From Physcia stellaris (lineage: Eukaryota > Ascomycota > Lecanoromycetes > Caliciales > Physciaceae), in the NCBI GenBank assembly GCA_018902385.1, contig JABSSW010000005.1:186001-250000 (forward strand): a stretch of DNA of 64,000 nt, read 5' to 3'. Position 1 is the stretch's first letter. Every line of letters begins with the position of its first letter. The position numbers and the translations under genes are program-made. Below the pieces are notes generated by a model, which saw only the letters and a program-made list of their open reading frames with translations, was not told where the DNA came from and made no database searches. Shown one piece after another: positions 23,322 to 34,008 of the stretch.

Positions 23322-23419
23322 TGTTCTATGATGAGCTCCTGAAGTGCACCAGATTTCGATGTGTGGTGGGGGACCTGAGGTTCGGGTTTCCCGACCGCCA
23401 ACCTTTTTTAAAACGACTG
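23322..23419 (-). repeat. Right terminal inverted repeat of second MITE
   Basis: This is the reverse-complement partner of 22893-22990. The two arms differ near AGGTTCCCC versus AGGTCCCCC and around the GAAGCCC / AGGAGCT stretch. Confidence 0.85.
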
Positions 23420-23682
23420 TAAATAAGGGAGAGAAGAGAAGAGAAACTTCACATGTAAATTGAGACACGCGACTGCCAAGCCCTGCAAAGACGATCTGCC
23501 GATCAAGGGGCCGAGGGGCCTTTGATCCGCGACCGACGAACTCTCAACCACTTGCCTTCCCTCCTTCCCTATCAGGCATTTGATGAGCCCAGGACCTCTC
23601 CAAGATACGTCAGTCATGGACTTGATAATGAACTTCAAGAGGCTCGCGTCCACATCGAGCGAGACCCACTTCAATATCCACC

Positions 23683-24702
23683 ATGTCTTCAGTCAAAGCC
23701 ACCGAAGGCACCCTAGATTTCTCGGTCCAAGGCCTTGAAAGGCCATGCAAGACCTGGTACAAAATATTCGGCTCTCTGAGTGAAGAGGTCCGTCCGCTGA
23801 TTGTCCTCCATGGTGGTCCTGGTGTGCCTCACCACTACCTCTTGCCAATTGCAGACATTGCATTAGAATATGGCACGCCCGTTGTTATGTACGACCAGCT
23901 AGGCTGCGGGAACTCCACCCGTTTGCCGGAGAAATTGGGAGCTGGTGACTTCTGGACCGTGGATCTCTTCCTCTCGGAACTCGAAAATCTGCTTGCGAAG
24001 CTGGGCATCAAACACGATTATGACTTGTTGGGCCAATCCTGGGGAGGCATGCTTGGAGCTTGTCACGCGATACGCCAGCCGAAAGGATTGCACAAACTAG
24101 TCATCGCAGACTCACCTGCCAGTATGAAGATGTGGGTAGCAGCTGCGGATCGATTGAGGGAACAACTGCCGCCAGACATTCAGGAGACTCTGACTAGATG
24201 CGAGAAGGAGGGCCAGACGGACACCGAGGAGTATGAGAAAGCTGTAGGGGTATACTACGATCGACACCTCTGCAGAGTCAAGCCTACACCTGATGAGCTC
24301 AAGAAAAGCTTCGAGGTGCTAAAAGAGGATATGACCGTGATGCTTACAATGTATTCGACCTTTGATGGTACTTCTACTGGATTTAGGGGCTAATTCTGTG
24401 ACAGGAATGGGCCGTCAGAGTTCTTCATCACTGGTACACTCAAAAACTGGGACATAATCAAGGATCTGCACAAAATAATTGTCCCAACATTACTGATCAA
24501 CGGTCGTTATGATGAGGCGCAAGATGAAGTTGTGCAACCATTCTTCGATCACATAGCGAACGTCAAATGGGTTCGATTTGCCGACTCTAGCCATACGCCG
24601 CAGCTAGAAGAGAGGGATGAATTTACGAGGGTCGTCGGCCAATTCTTGGGGTTGAGCCATAAGCAATCGCCACAGACAAGTACGAAAGCCGCAAAGAGGT
24701 GA
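23683..24702 (+). CDS. Proline iminopeptidase-like alpha/beta hydrolase
   Basis: Two exons (23683-24350, 24405-24702; 54-bp intron) encode 321 aa. The oxyanion motif IVLHGGPGVPHHYLL and the nucleophile elbow LLGQSWGGMLG mark the peptidase S33 family. The acid is in LLINGRYDEAQ and the histidine in SSHTPQLEE. DQLGCGNSTR matches the DQxGxGxS stretch of prolyl aminopeptidases and of the related L-amino-acid amidases. No signal peptide is present, so it is probably cytosolic. The enzyme likely removes N-terminal proline or cleaves an amino-acid amide, and the exact substrate cannot be told. A MITE ends 264 bp upstream. Confidence 0.9.
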
Positions 24703-25485
24703 TGGTGACTTCAAGATTTCTCATTTCTGGGCTGTAGGTGAACATCTTCATCTACACGAATACCTGGAATTCATCTGTTTCCCATCTCGGCCTACGATTT
24801 GTTCAGCACAACCCGGCACTTAAAACCGTCCGTGGCTATCGGAGTGGGCGGCATAGGCACACTCTATGTAAACTATCCTTCAAAGCTATGTTCACTATTC
24901 CATTTATTAAGTAGATGACCCTTGGATGTTATCAGACTTTTCCATATTTCCAGCTATGTCCCCTTCTAGAACTGTTTTTGTACACGAAAGCGGACCATCG
25001 CGTCAATTTCCTGCCAAACAGCACTTGTCAACTGACGGCAAATACTGTTGTCTGGACGCGAAGGTAGGCTAGTACCTCCTGTGTCCGCGAATGTTTGGCT
25101 CACCTATTGAGCATACTTACCGTCTTAACGTCTTACCGTTGTCCAGAATTTTAAATACTAGCGGTAGTGAGTGTCGAATTTGTATTCAGCAGCGTACCTG
25201 AAGCCGGTTGAAACTTGTGTTTCGAGCGGCTTAATCTTTGAGATCTTATACTAACACCCAGGCGCATATCTATTTAGATGCGCGAAACAATATCTTCCGT
25301 GCCCACATTACTACATTTGAATTTAACATACGGTATTCCATGTGCTTGAAGCGTAACCAACAATGGGAGTGTAGTGGTAAGACGGACTTATATTGCTAGA
25401 TCTCTGATCTCGCCATGAGTCGAGAAAAACATCTTGCTGCCCACATCCCTTCCATACTCTCTTTTTGTCTCGTTATCGCTTCTTC
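24703..25485. other. Intergenic region
   Basis: These 783 bases between the hydrolase and the M35-like gene show no supportable gene, RNA or repeat. Confidence 0.45.
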
Positions 25486-27729
25486 ATGGGTCCTCTTTCC
25501 TGTTCCGTTTTCGGCTGCATTTGTGCGCTCTGGTTTCTCAATCTGGTGTCTGCACAGCTCACGGGATCAATAACAAGCCCAGGGAACCCTTTTATCGTCA
25601 CGATAAAAATCACGAACCCCACTAACAATACTCTCTCCATTCTGAGGTGGAACAACATTTTCGACAATGAGACACAATTGCCGGTGTCTTTCAATGTTAG
25701 AGACGATGTCGGAAACGACTTGCAGATTGCTTCAACCTACGCCATGCGCTCTGGAATGACCAACAACGATTTGTATGTGTTCGCGCCACACCAGATCTTT
25801 ACCCAGATTTTCGACCTCCGAACGTATCTACAGAACCTTCCCAATGGGCGCGGTGGATTTCATCCAAGCTTGATTCACATATCCTTACCCACAGTTTTTC
25901 CAGGCGTTGCACAGAAAGAAGCCTACAACGTTCCCTCAGAAGCAGCTGCCCACCTATCTAGACAGCCATCAATAATGGGCAACTTCTCGGCGGCTGGCCT
26001 TGGAGATATAACACTGGACGCAGCACCACTGCGTCTAGCATTCCACTTCCCAATCTTCCAGCAGCTATTCGGCGACGAGCTAGGGCCAGCTAACGGTATT
26101 CAGCCAGACAAAGCGCAATGCAACCAATCAACAGTGACTGGGGTCCAAGATGCAATCGCAGATGCAGAGTCATACACTCATTCTCTCCAACTGGCCGCCA
26201 GCGACCCTAACAGCATTTTGTACCAATCTTACTTTCCGGATAGCGCTGGCCATACAGTGCAAAATATCTCGACTTCCGTCGCTAACAGCATGCGCGGTAA
26301 AGGTCCCCATGTTGATCTCTACTGCTCCGACATCCTTAAATTGTGTGGTCCAAACTCCAATATACTAGGATATACATTCACCCCGTCATGGATAGGCAAC
26401 GCTTACATCGTCCTTTGCCCTTCAGCTCTGAATCTTGGAAGAGCTCCCGCACCCTGCTCCACGCCAGCCGGAACTCAAGTCAGCGCCTCAACAGCCCATG
26501 TGCTGTTTCATTTGATGCTCACGATAAACAATGTTGTGGGCAGGGTAATATCGAACAGCGCCTACGGGTCGCTAGCTAGCCAAAAGCTCCTCAAGGCTTC
26601 CAAAGCTGGCCAACCAACCACGGATCCGTTGGGAAATGCCGACTCTTACGCTCAGCTGGCTATCGCGCAATGGGAGTACGGTTTAGGTGGTCCGCCATAT
26701 ACTGGAGAGGCTTGCTTGGCCCCAGACAACAAGCTTCCTCAAAACGACAAGAGAACTGTGTCGGTACACGCTTTGAACGGACCCAACGAACCGACAAATA
26801 ACAATAAGAGGCTCTCGATCAGACAGGACGCGACCGAGCAATACTATCTTGACATGGCCAAACGAGCAGAAAAATGTAAGGGCCCCCAACAGATCATAGT
26901 TCAGAACGCCGCAGAAAATGCGCGGGCACTCGCCAGAGCAGCTCGGGATAACAAAGATGATGAGCTCTGGAAGCAGTAAGTCGAATGACCTGCGTCCTTC
27001 GCTGGAATTGGGATCACAAATACTGACACGCCCACCTACGTAGAGCCTTCAACGGCGACAAAGCAGTCAAAGCCCAAGTCAAGGAAGTCTTCAACATCAT
27101 CGCACACTGGTAAGCTAGAGAAACAAAACATCCCGCCCACTCTTACCTTCACCCTCACCCCTCACCCTCACCCTCATCATCATTCCATCCTCCAGCTAAC
27201 CACCAACTTGCCCAAAAACAGGAACACAACCTCCAACCCCATGGGCATCAACTTCCGCTGCGACCCCCAACGCCGCTCCGTCGCCTGCAGCCACGGCACC
27301 ACAGCCGCAGCGCTTCAGTTCCGCCGCCTGCAAAAAGCCTACCTCATCTTCTGCCCGCAATTCTTCTACAACCCGGCCGCACTGCCCTGCTCCAGCCCCA
27401 GCACCTCGACCCCGCACATCGCCGACCAAGCCGGCTCGATCCTGCACGAGCTGCTGCACGTCCACTGGCTCGTCAAGATGGACATTTCGGATGGATTCCA
27501 TGCCGATTTCGGGCAGGGGGCGTGCTATGGCTGGAATTGCGTGACGCAGTATGCCAGGGATAGGGTGCTGCCCGGCTATGACGATCCGAGGAATTTCGGG
27601 GAACATGTGGCGACTGCGTATGAGTACTATGCGTACGCGGCCAGGGCGGCGGAGGCGAATTGTACGGGTGCCGGGAGGTGGAATTGGTGGAGTGGGTGGG
27701 CGGGCAGTTTATTTGGGTTGAATCATTGA
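25486..27729 (+). CDS. Secreted tandem M35-like (deuterolysin-type) metalloprotease
   Basis: Three exons (25486-26975, 27044-27109, 27222-27729) encode 687 aa. MGPLSCSVFGCICALWFLNL ending VSAQ is a signal peptide. A propeptide-like beta domain follows (about residues 24-190; VTIKITNPTNNTLSILRWNN). Then come two M35-like units. The first (about 210-420) has C-rich blocks and HVLFH where HExxH is expected, so the catalytic glutamate is Val and zinc catalysis should be lost. The second (about 450-687) has the intact HELLH followed by GACYGWNCVTQYAR and an aromatic C-terminus. The protein is probably an extracellular zinc protease that uses its second unit, with the first acting as an inactive partner or binding module. 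The start is the first ATG in frame; an upstream in-frame TTG was ignored. Confidence 0.8.
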
Positions 27730-28086
27730 TGTGGGCAGGTGTATAGCACGCGTGATGTCCATGGTACGAGTACAAGGCTTCACCAAGTAGATTCAAGATT
27801 GAAGACTTTCGAGGACCTTATGAGGAGTCTGCGCCATGAGAGAATGCATTGAATGCGCCAGACTAAGGGGTATCATCAGAGCCCGCAGAACACCACTGTC
27901 ACCCCAGTTAGTAGGAATTCAGATATCCGCCAGCACCAATTGCCGCCCAGAACGCAGATGCAACGATCCTCCTAGAACCGTTATTTTGACTTTCCAGTGG
28001 ATATCCTGCATATTATAGAACCACTACTTCTGCAAGTCTTCCAATTGTATTCCGAGTCGATCGACGCTTTAGCTCGGTAGCCAAAT
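27730..28086. other. Convergent 3' intergenic region
   Basis: These 357 bases lie between the stops of the M35-like gene and STRAP. Nothing is recognisable. Confidence 0.4.
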
Positions 28087-29387
28087 CTACTTCCAGAGCC
28101 CATACGAATCCGCGGTGAACTTCCACAGCTTGATAGTCCCATCCTCGCTACCAGTGCCGTACATCTTGCCATCAGGCGTCATGGCGACCGTCCAGACGGG
28201 GCCATGATGACCACGGTTAACCTCGAGCTCTTTGCCTGTATCGTAGTCGTAGATACGAACCCAGGTATCAGAGTTTCCACCGACGACAAATTGACGTTTC
28301 TCGGCATGCAGTGCCACGCAGGAGACATCATACTTGGTTTCTACCTTCTTGATGAGCACGCCAGGGTCAGTACCGGAAAAGAAGTAGGCCGTCTTGCCGG
28401 CTGCGACCGAGATGACAGTGCCCTCGGGATTGATCTCGCAGCTTCCGATCGTCCCGCTAAGGTCATAATCTTTGAGCAAGGTCTGGTTGCGGATATCCAG
28501 CCAACGGATCTTGTTGTCATCGGCGATGGTTACAAGAATGTCGGATGGTAGCCAGATGATTGACTTAATGGCGCCTTTGTGAACCCCTGCGCCGACTTCA
28601 AAGACGCCAGCATCAGAGACAGCCTTGGTAATGCCATCAGGGCTCGTTGGAGAGTCGGGAGAGTTGCTATTGCCGTCGGTTGTGCCACCATTGGTCAAAT
28701 TAGAGCTAGAAGCACTGGCTGAGATCTTCCCAGAGCTCTTGTACTGAGAAATATCGAATATGCGAAGTTTCTTTTCAAATCCTCCAGTAGCTACCATGAG
28801 AGGATTGTTGTTGGGAGGAAAAGCGATAGTGCGGACAATGTGCTCGTGCTGAAGAGTGGCGAGACATTCGCCGGTATTACAATCCCAGATCTTGCTATTG
28901 GTAGTGATTTAGCAGACGCTACTTGTGAGGCGTGCGAAAGTTTTTGGCTTACGCAGAGAAGTCTGCTGAGGCAGTCGCTGCCATGGAAGCACAGTCCGAG
29001 ATACGAGCCTGCCAGACAGCACCTTTATGCCCAATGAATGTGCCAATCCTGAGCATACGAATTAATCTTAGCCACTACCGGTGATCGTGAGCCTACCAAT
29101 CTCCGGTTATGCCATCGCGAAGCATAGGATTATTATCTGTCTCTTGTCAACTCTCTTTTAAATTATATTGTAGAAGAGAGTACCTTTGCATCCAGAGATC
29201 ATGTAGAATTGATCATGATCCGCAGTTGGTGAGAAGTTGAGGTGTGTTACTGGTCGGGAATGGCCATGGCAAGTAAGAGGCACAACCCGCTGTTCTGTCA
29301 AACGGTGAGTGGAATGAACAACGACATCCATTATATATCATCAGGCCGAGTGTACCTGACCACGGCTACTAAGGACTTACCGGCCAT
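28087..29387 (-). CDS. STRAP/UNRIP-like WD40 protein
   Basis: Five exons (29381-29387, 29184-29294, 29097-29136, 28953-29048, 28087-28894) give 353 aa. After the 7-nt first exon (ATGGCCG) the protein reads MAEQRVVPLTCHGHSRPV, then DNNPMLRDGITGDWIGTF, GHKGAVWQARISDCA, HEHIVRTIAFPPNNN and SEDGTIKLWKF. It ends in YGLWK, the same C-terminus as human STRAP. Seven WD-type repeats fit the length. STRAP binds the SMN complex and TGF-beta receptors in animals; in fungi it is probably a scaffold in RNA-protein assembly. An insert rich in Ser/Asn/Gly (about residues 140-175, SSSNLTNGGTTDGNSNSPDS) separates the middle blades and is absent from the animal protein as I recall it. Confidence 0.92.
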
Positions 29388-29975
29388 TTCGATAGGTTAG
29401 AAAAACTGATGGTGGTGCTTAGTTGGAGCTGGATGACGGAGGTTTCAGAGGGTGAAGTAGGAGTCGCTGGGGATGCAAAGTGAAGCTGTCAAGCCAATGT
29501 CTCTGGAAGCAAAAGTCTGAGATATTCCAAGGAATGCGATAGATGTTGATTAGGTGGAGCTATGGAGGGTGATCGTAAATTCGTAATTTGGCCGTGAAGT
29601 CGTCAATGGAAGCAAGTATTCAGTAGGAACTGGAAAAGAATGAATAGCTTTTAGCGCAATGTTCGAGGAGACGGAGATGTCAAGGAGAAAAGGAAGGAAT
29701 AAGGCAGGAAAGACGGGAGCAGAGGCGTCTCATTGAAGAGTCGAAGCTCCTCATCATCTTTCAGTTCTTCACGTGCATTGAGGCTCAATCACGTGCTTCG
29801 AACTATCCTAGCGCAAGTCTAAATCTCCTTCTCCCAACCTCCACCCATTACCATTAAGGATTAAGTCTTTCTTAACAACCGTGGAGTGCTCCTGTTCCGC
29901 CTCATTACCCGGAGCGTCATTGCTGCGTACCACCTATAAACTCAGAAAACCGTGACCGATGTGTAACTGACCAAC
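29388..29975. other. Intergenic region upstream of STRAP
   Basis: About 590 bases form the STRAP promoter side and the 3' flank of the BTB gene. Two CACGTG-like blocks (TCACGTGCATTG and TCACGTGCTTCG, near 29769 and 29790) stand 20 bp apart. They could bind a bHLH factor, but this is only a motif match. Confidence 0.35.
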
Positions 29976-30800
29976 TTATGGCCGTGGTTGGAATGGAAAT
30001 GGCAGGCCTGAATCCACAATGCGCTTCAGATCCGGATGGCCTTTGAACGTCGACGCCAGATCATGAAAAGCCGTTTCTGCAAATTGGGACAGTCCTTGGA
30101 TTCTGTATGCTTTGGCCGCCTTATACACGTTGACATGTCCTTGCAGGTTCGGCTTCTGATGAGCTACCAGGCCCGCGAGGTTGACATTCCCTATCCATCG
30201 TTTCAGTCTGCACTGGTGTTCTCGGATACACGTTGAAGTGTAAAGAATGTTACATGGTTCCAGGGGAGACATAGAAAAACAAAGACTAATCGAAGAAAAC
30301 TGACCCTTATTTCGACGAAGAGAAGTCGCTGAAGAAACATCAGCTTGACCAACGACATTGACTCGGTGCAACACATTGGTCCTCTGAACTGCTGCAGACG
30401 GAGCTTGTAACTCTGTGATTCCAGAGACATATGCTGGCAGGTTATATGTCCCCCTTTCTAGAAATGCAGCAATGGATTGAACAGTCGAAAAGTCGAAGTC
30501 CCCCAGTTTGATCGAGCGATTCCCCTACTTGATTTAGCACACACTAAAGCCAGGCTTCTCATAGCTACCTTTTGATACTCCTCTGCTAGAACGGCAGACT
30601 TCTCTCTTATGGCTGCTTCATCAACCTTCACCCATTGTCGACCGGTCCCCAAACGGACCACACGTTCTCCTGTATTTTCCTTTTGAAGGCTTAAAGAATA
30701 TCAATACGGTTTTAGGAATGCTGGCTGAACTGTCATAGTCTCACCTTGCCAGAGACTCTGAACTGGGAGCTAAGTTAAAATTTGGACCTTGAGACTTCAT
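29976..30800 (-). CDS. BTB/POZ-like domain protein
   Basis: Three exons (30745-30800, 30569-30689, 29976-30524) join in phase to 241 aa. The segment RQWVKVDEAAIREKSAVLA, followed by SIKLGDFDFSTVQSIAAFLE, matches the early BTB pattern (shield strand, RS turn, acidic loop, then the helix before the LYTG turn). LQGHVNVYKAAKAYRIQGL, near residue 175, matches the late BTB helix pair. About 70 residues of linker between the halves make the domain longer than usual, as in many fungal BTB proteins. It may be a partner or adaptor; no kelch or MATH region is present. The divergent neighbour is DOA1. The exon choice was made from phase and homology to the fold. Confidence 0.6.
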
Positions 30801-31168
30801 TTGGCTGACTGAGAATTATGGTCTTGATTGGTGGAAAGTGGTAAGGACAAGGACGGTATAGGCTGGCAAGTGTTCGTTTGGATATTCCATGGTGTGATCG
30901 TGAGCCTTCTGGATGCCATGGTGAAGTCTATCAAGCTCCGATATTTAATCTGAGATCTTTAGAATTTCCAAGTCATTGTGTTAAAGAACGAAGCCGGAAA
31001 TTCTGACCCATAATTAATGTAACCATTTGTGTGCCATAAGCTGTTTTATGTCATGATAATAAGTGAATTCAAACTCGTGATGTAGAGATATTTGTAGAGT
31101 AATCCATTTGTTTCCAGATCTATTATTTTTCAGTCTCCATCATCTATACCTTTCCCGTGCACCCCGCC
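30801..31168. other. Divergent promoter region BTB / DOA1
   Basis: These 368 bases separate two divergent start codons and should hold both promoters. No repeat or RNA gene is visible. Confidence 0.45.
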
Positions 31169-33661
31169 ATGAGTGACTATAAACTTTCAGCTTCGTTGCA
31201 GGAGCACGAGGATGATGTGAGTAGACAAAGCAGATGCTGCGAAATGCTTGGTGCTAAGCACAGCACTAGGTCCGAGGTGTCGTATTCCCAACTTCAAGCT
31301 TGGTTCTGTCCGCGTCAAGAGACGCAACAGCTCGGATTTGGAGGCTACTCTCACATAACCCTCCAAAGTACGATTGTACTATATCCACCCATGGTTCTTC
31401 CTTCATCAATGCCATTGCCTATTTACCGCCCACAAAATTATACGCTGAGGGTCTCATAATATCCGGTGGCAAGGATAGCATAATAGAAGCACGACAGCCT
31501 GGGAAACCGCCAGAAGACAACGCAGAAGCGCTGCTCCTTGGACACGCCCATAATGTCTGTGCTTTGGATGTAAACACAGAAGACAGGTACATTGTCAGCG
31601 GTAGCTGGGATGGCACTGGACGGGTATGGGGAATAGGGAAGTGGGAATGTGAGGCTGTTCTAGAAGCTCATGGGGGGAGCGTGTGGGCGGTATTGGCCTA
31701 TGATGCGGACACAATTATCACAGGTAGGCCAGGCAAAGAGTTTGACAAATTCACGATAGATGTTAATCATGGTTGCAGGTTGTGCCGATAAGCTCATAAG
31801 GTTGTTTACCCCCTCCGGAAAATTACTCCATACGATTCAAGGAAGCTCGGATGTTGTACGAGCACTATGTCGAGTACCTGAGGGTCATCCCTCCAAAGCC
31901 GACTTTGCTTCAGCTGGGAATGACAGCGTCATCCGGCTGTGGAAGCTCAGTGGGCGACAGGTTGGGGAGCTTCACGGGCACGAAAGCTTCATCTACTCTC
32001 TCGTCAGCTCACCCAATGGCGAATTAATAAGCTCCGGCGAAGATCGGACAGTTCGAGTATGGCGAGGCAGTGAATGTGTCCAGACCATCACCCATCCAGC
32101 AATCTCCGTATGGGGTGTCGCGGTATGCCCTGAAAATGGAGACATCGTCAGCGGAGCCAGCGACCGAATAGTCCGTGTCTTCAGTAGAGACCCAGATCGC
32201 CAAGCAGCGCCAGAAACCATTCAAGCTTTTGACGATTCTGTCAAATCCTCTTCCATACCTCAGCAACAAGTAGGAGATGGCAATATTAATAAGGAAAAAC
32301 TCCCAGGGCCTGAATTTCTCGAACAGAAGTCGGGCACGAAGGAAGGTCAAGTTGTAATGATCCAAGAGTCTAACGGCAGTGTCTCGGCCCATCAATGGTC
32401 TCAAGGTGCTGGACGATGGATGAACGTGGGTACTGTCGTCGATGCCGCTGGTAGCAGCGGCAAAAAGACCCATCACCAAGGCAAAGACTACGACTACGTA
32501 TTCGATGTGGATATTGAAGACGGCAAACCACCTCTCAAGCTGCCATATAATCTCTCACAGAACCCCTACGAAGCGGCTACCAAATTCATCCAAGATAACG
32601 AGCTACCCATCAGCTACCTAGATCAAGTAGCCAATTTCATCACCTCCAACACGCAAGGGGCTACCCTCGGCCAACCCTCGCAGCCAGAGCCAGCAGGCGC
32701 CGATCCATGGGGCTCAGGACGCTACGTGCCGGGCGAGAGTCGTTCAGCTACAGCACCGGCACCTGCTACAACTCCCTCAACGCGCCCAAAAGTCCTTCCC
32801 CAAAAATCCTACCTAAGCATCAAAACCGCCAACCTGCGGACCATCAAAAAGAAAATCGAAGAGCTAAACCAACAGCTCATATCCGAAAGCTCCAAAGATC
32901 TCGCCCTCACCTCCTCCATGCTCTCCACGCTTTCGGACATGATTTCGCCGCTCGAAGCTTCACTCGCAAATGCTTCTCCCCAATCAAACCCAGCAATCAA
33001 CTCAAGTGTAGAAATCGTCCTTACCCTTATCGCGCGCTGGCCCGCCTCCCATGTTCTCCCGGCCCTCGATCTCCTCCGCCTCCTCACAGCATCCACTCCA
33101 GCGGCAGCAACTTACCGCTCCCCCAACGGCGAAAGCATAATCGACATCCTCTCCACCAGCGGCGTTTTCGGGGACCAAGACCGACCGAACAACATCATGC
33201 TCGCCACGCGCGCCTTCTCCAATCTCTTCGAGACGCCCGCCGGCCGTACCCTCGCAGACGAGCAATTCGATCACATCCACCAACTTGTCAAGGACGCCTC
33301 TGCTGGTACGAGCAGTAACCGTAATCTCAGCATCGCGGTTGCAACCCTATATGTCAACTACGCCGTCCTGTTGACATCTGAGCCACACGCCTCGATGCCA
33401 TCCTCTATCGACCGCGGACTTACACTTGTGGAAGGTTTGACGGCGCTGATACGCGCTTCCACGGACTCAGAGGCGGTCTATAGGGCACTTGTGGCGTTTG
33501 GGACATTACTGGGTCTGGGTGAGGAGGTTCAGATGGCAGGGAATGAGATCTACGATGCCGAAGGGGCGTTGAAGAAGGCGGAGCAGGCAGTAAAGGAGCC
33601 GAGGGTTAAGGGTGTTGTTGGTGAGATTAGAGAGTTGCTTGGAAGTGTGAAGGGAACGTAG
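31169..33661 (+). CDS. DOA1: DOA1/UFD3 (PLAA) ubiquitin-binding WD40 protein
   Basis: Three exons (31169-31216, 31270-31723, 31779-33661) encode 794 aa. WD40 repeats fill about residues 1-310, for example VLSASRDATARIWRL, IVSGSWDGTGRVWGI and ISSGEDRTVRVWRG. The PFU domain (about 350-460) holds SVSAHQWSQGAGRWMNVG and YDYVFDVDIEDGKPPLKLPY. The PUL domain (about 540-794) is an Armadillo-like helical C-terminus ending GEIRELLGSVKG. The family binds ubiquitin through WD40 and PFU and Cdc48/p97 through PUL, and acts in ubiquitin recycling and sorting. All three domains look complete. Confidence 0.96.
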
Positions 33662-34008
33662 AGAGAAGCAGTGGCCAGTGCTAGGCTTGTCGGCTTGCTT
33701 ACTTGCTTGCTTGTGAAGGAATTGAGCTTTTGTAGCAATAAAAGAGGCTTAGAAGCAGGATGAGTAGACTAGAAGATCAATCATAAAGTCAATCTTTTCT
33801 TGCAGTGGTCTATATCATAACTTCGTCCCTGCCATTCATGCCGATCACAGTCCTCTCAAACGCCTCAACCTTTCCCTCTTTTTCGTGACAAAGTCTCGGT
33901 GATTGACGCAACAAAATTGCACTGATCTGGTGCTGCACGCAGAGACAAACCCCTCTCCCGCCATTCAAATTCCTGACTTCGCCAGAATGAGTGTCTCCGC
34001 TATTCCCA
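33662..34008. other. Convergent 3' intergenic region
   Basis: These 347 bases separate the stops of DOA1 and the DUF7918 gene. A short CTTGCTTGCTTGC-like run lies near 33690-33710. Nothing else is supported. Confidence 0.4.

Larger units (their letters stand above)
22893..23419. mobile_element. MITE, Tc1/mariner-type, with about 100-bp imperfect inverted ends
   Basis: The element starts CAGTCGTTTTAAAAAAGG at 22893 and ends with its reverse complement at 23419. TA flanks both sides (22891-22892 and 23420-23421). The inverted arms match for roughly 100 bp with a few changes, through GGTTGGCGGTCGGGAAACCC and on to CATCATAGAAC. The 527-bp element is AT-rich inside, has no transposase, and carries a second 13-bp inverted pair (23093-23105 and 23206-23218). 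The CAGT termini and TA target are typical of Tc1/mariner. It lies 264 bp upstream of the hydrolase start. Confidence 0.88.

Noticed and set aside
23015-23401. 128-codon minus frame within the second MITE
   Set aside because: It overlaps the inverted arm, resembles no transposase and is AT-driven. It is not a gene.
27140-27190. CCTCAC-rich repeat
   Set aside because: A short pyrimidine-rich stretch within the last intron of the M35-like gene; it is ordinary intron sequence.
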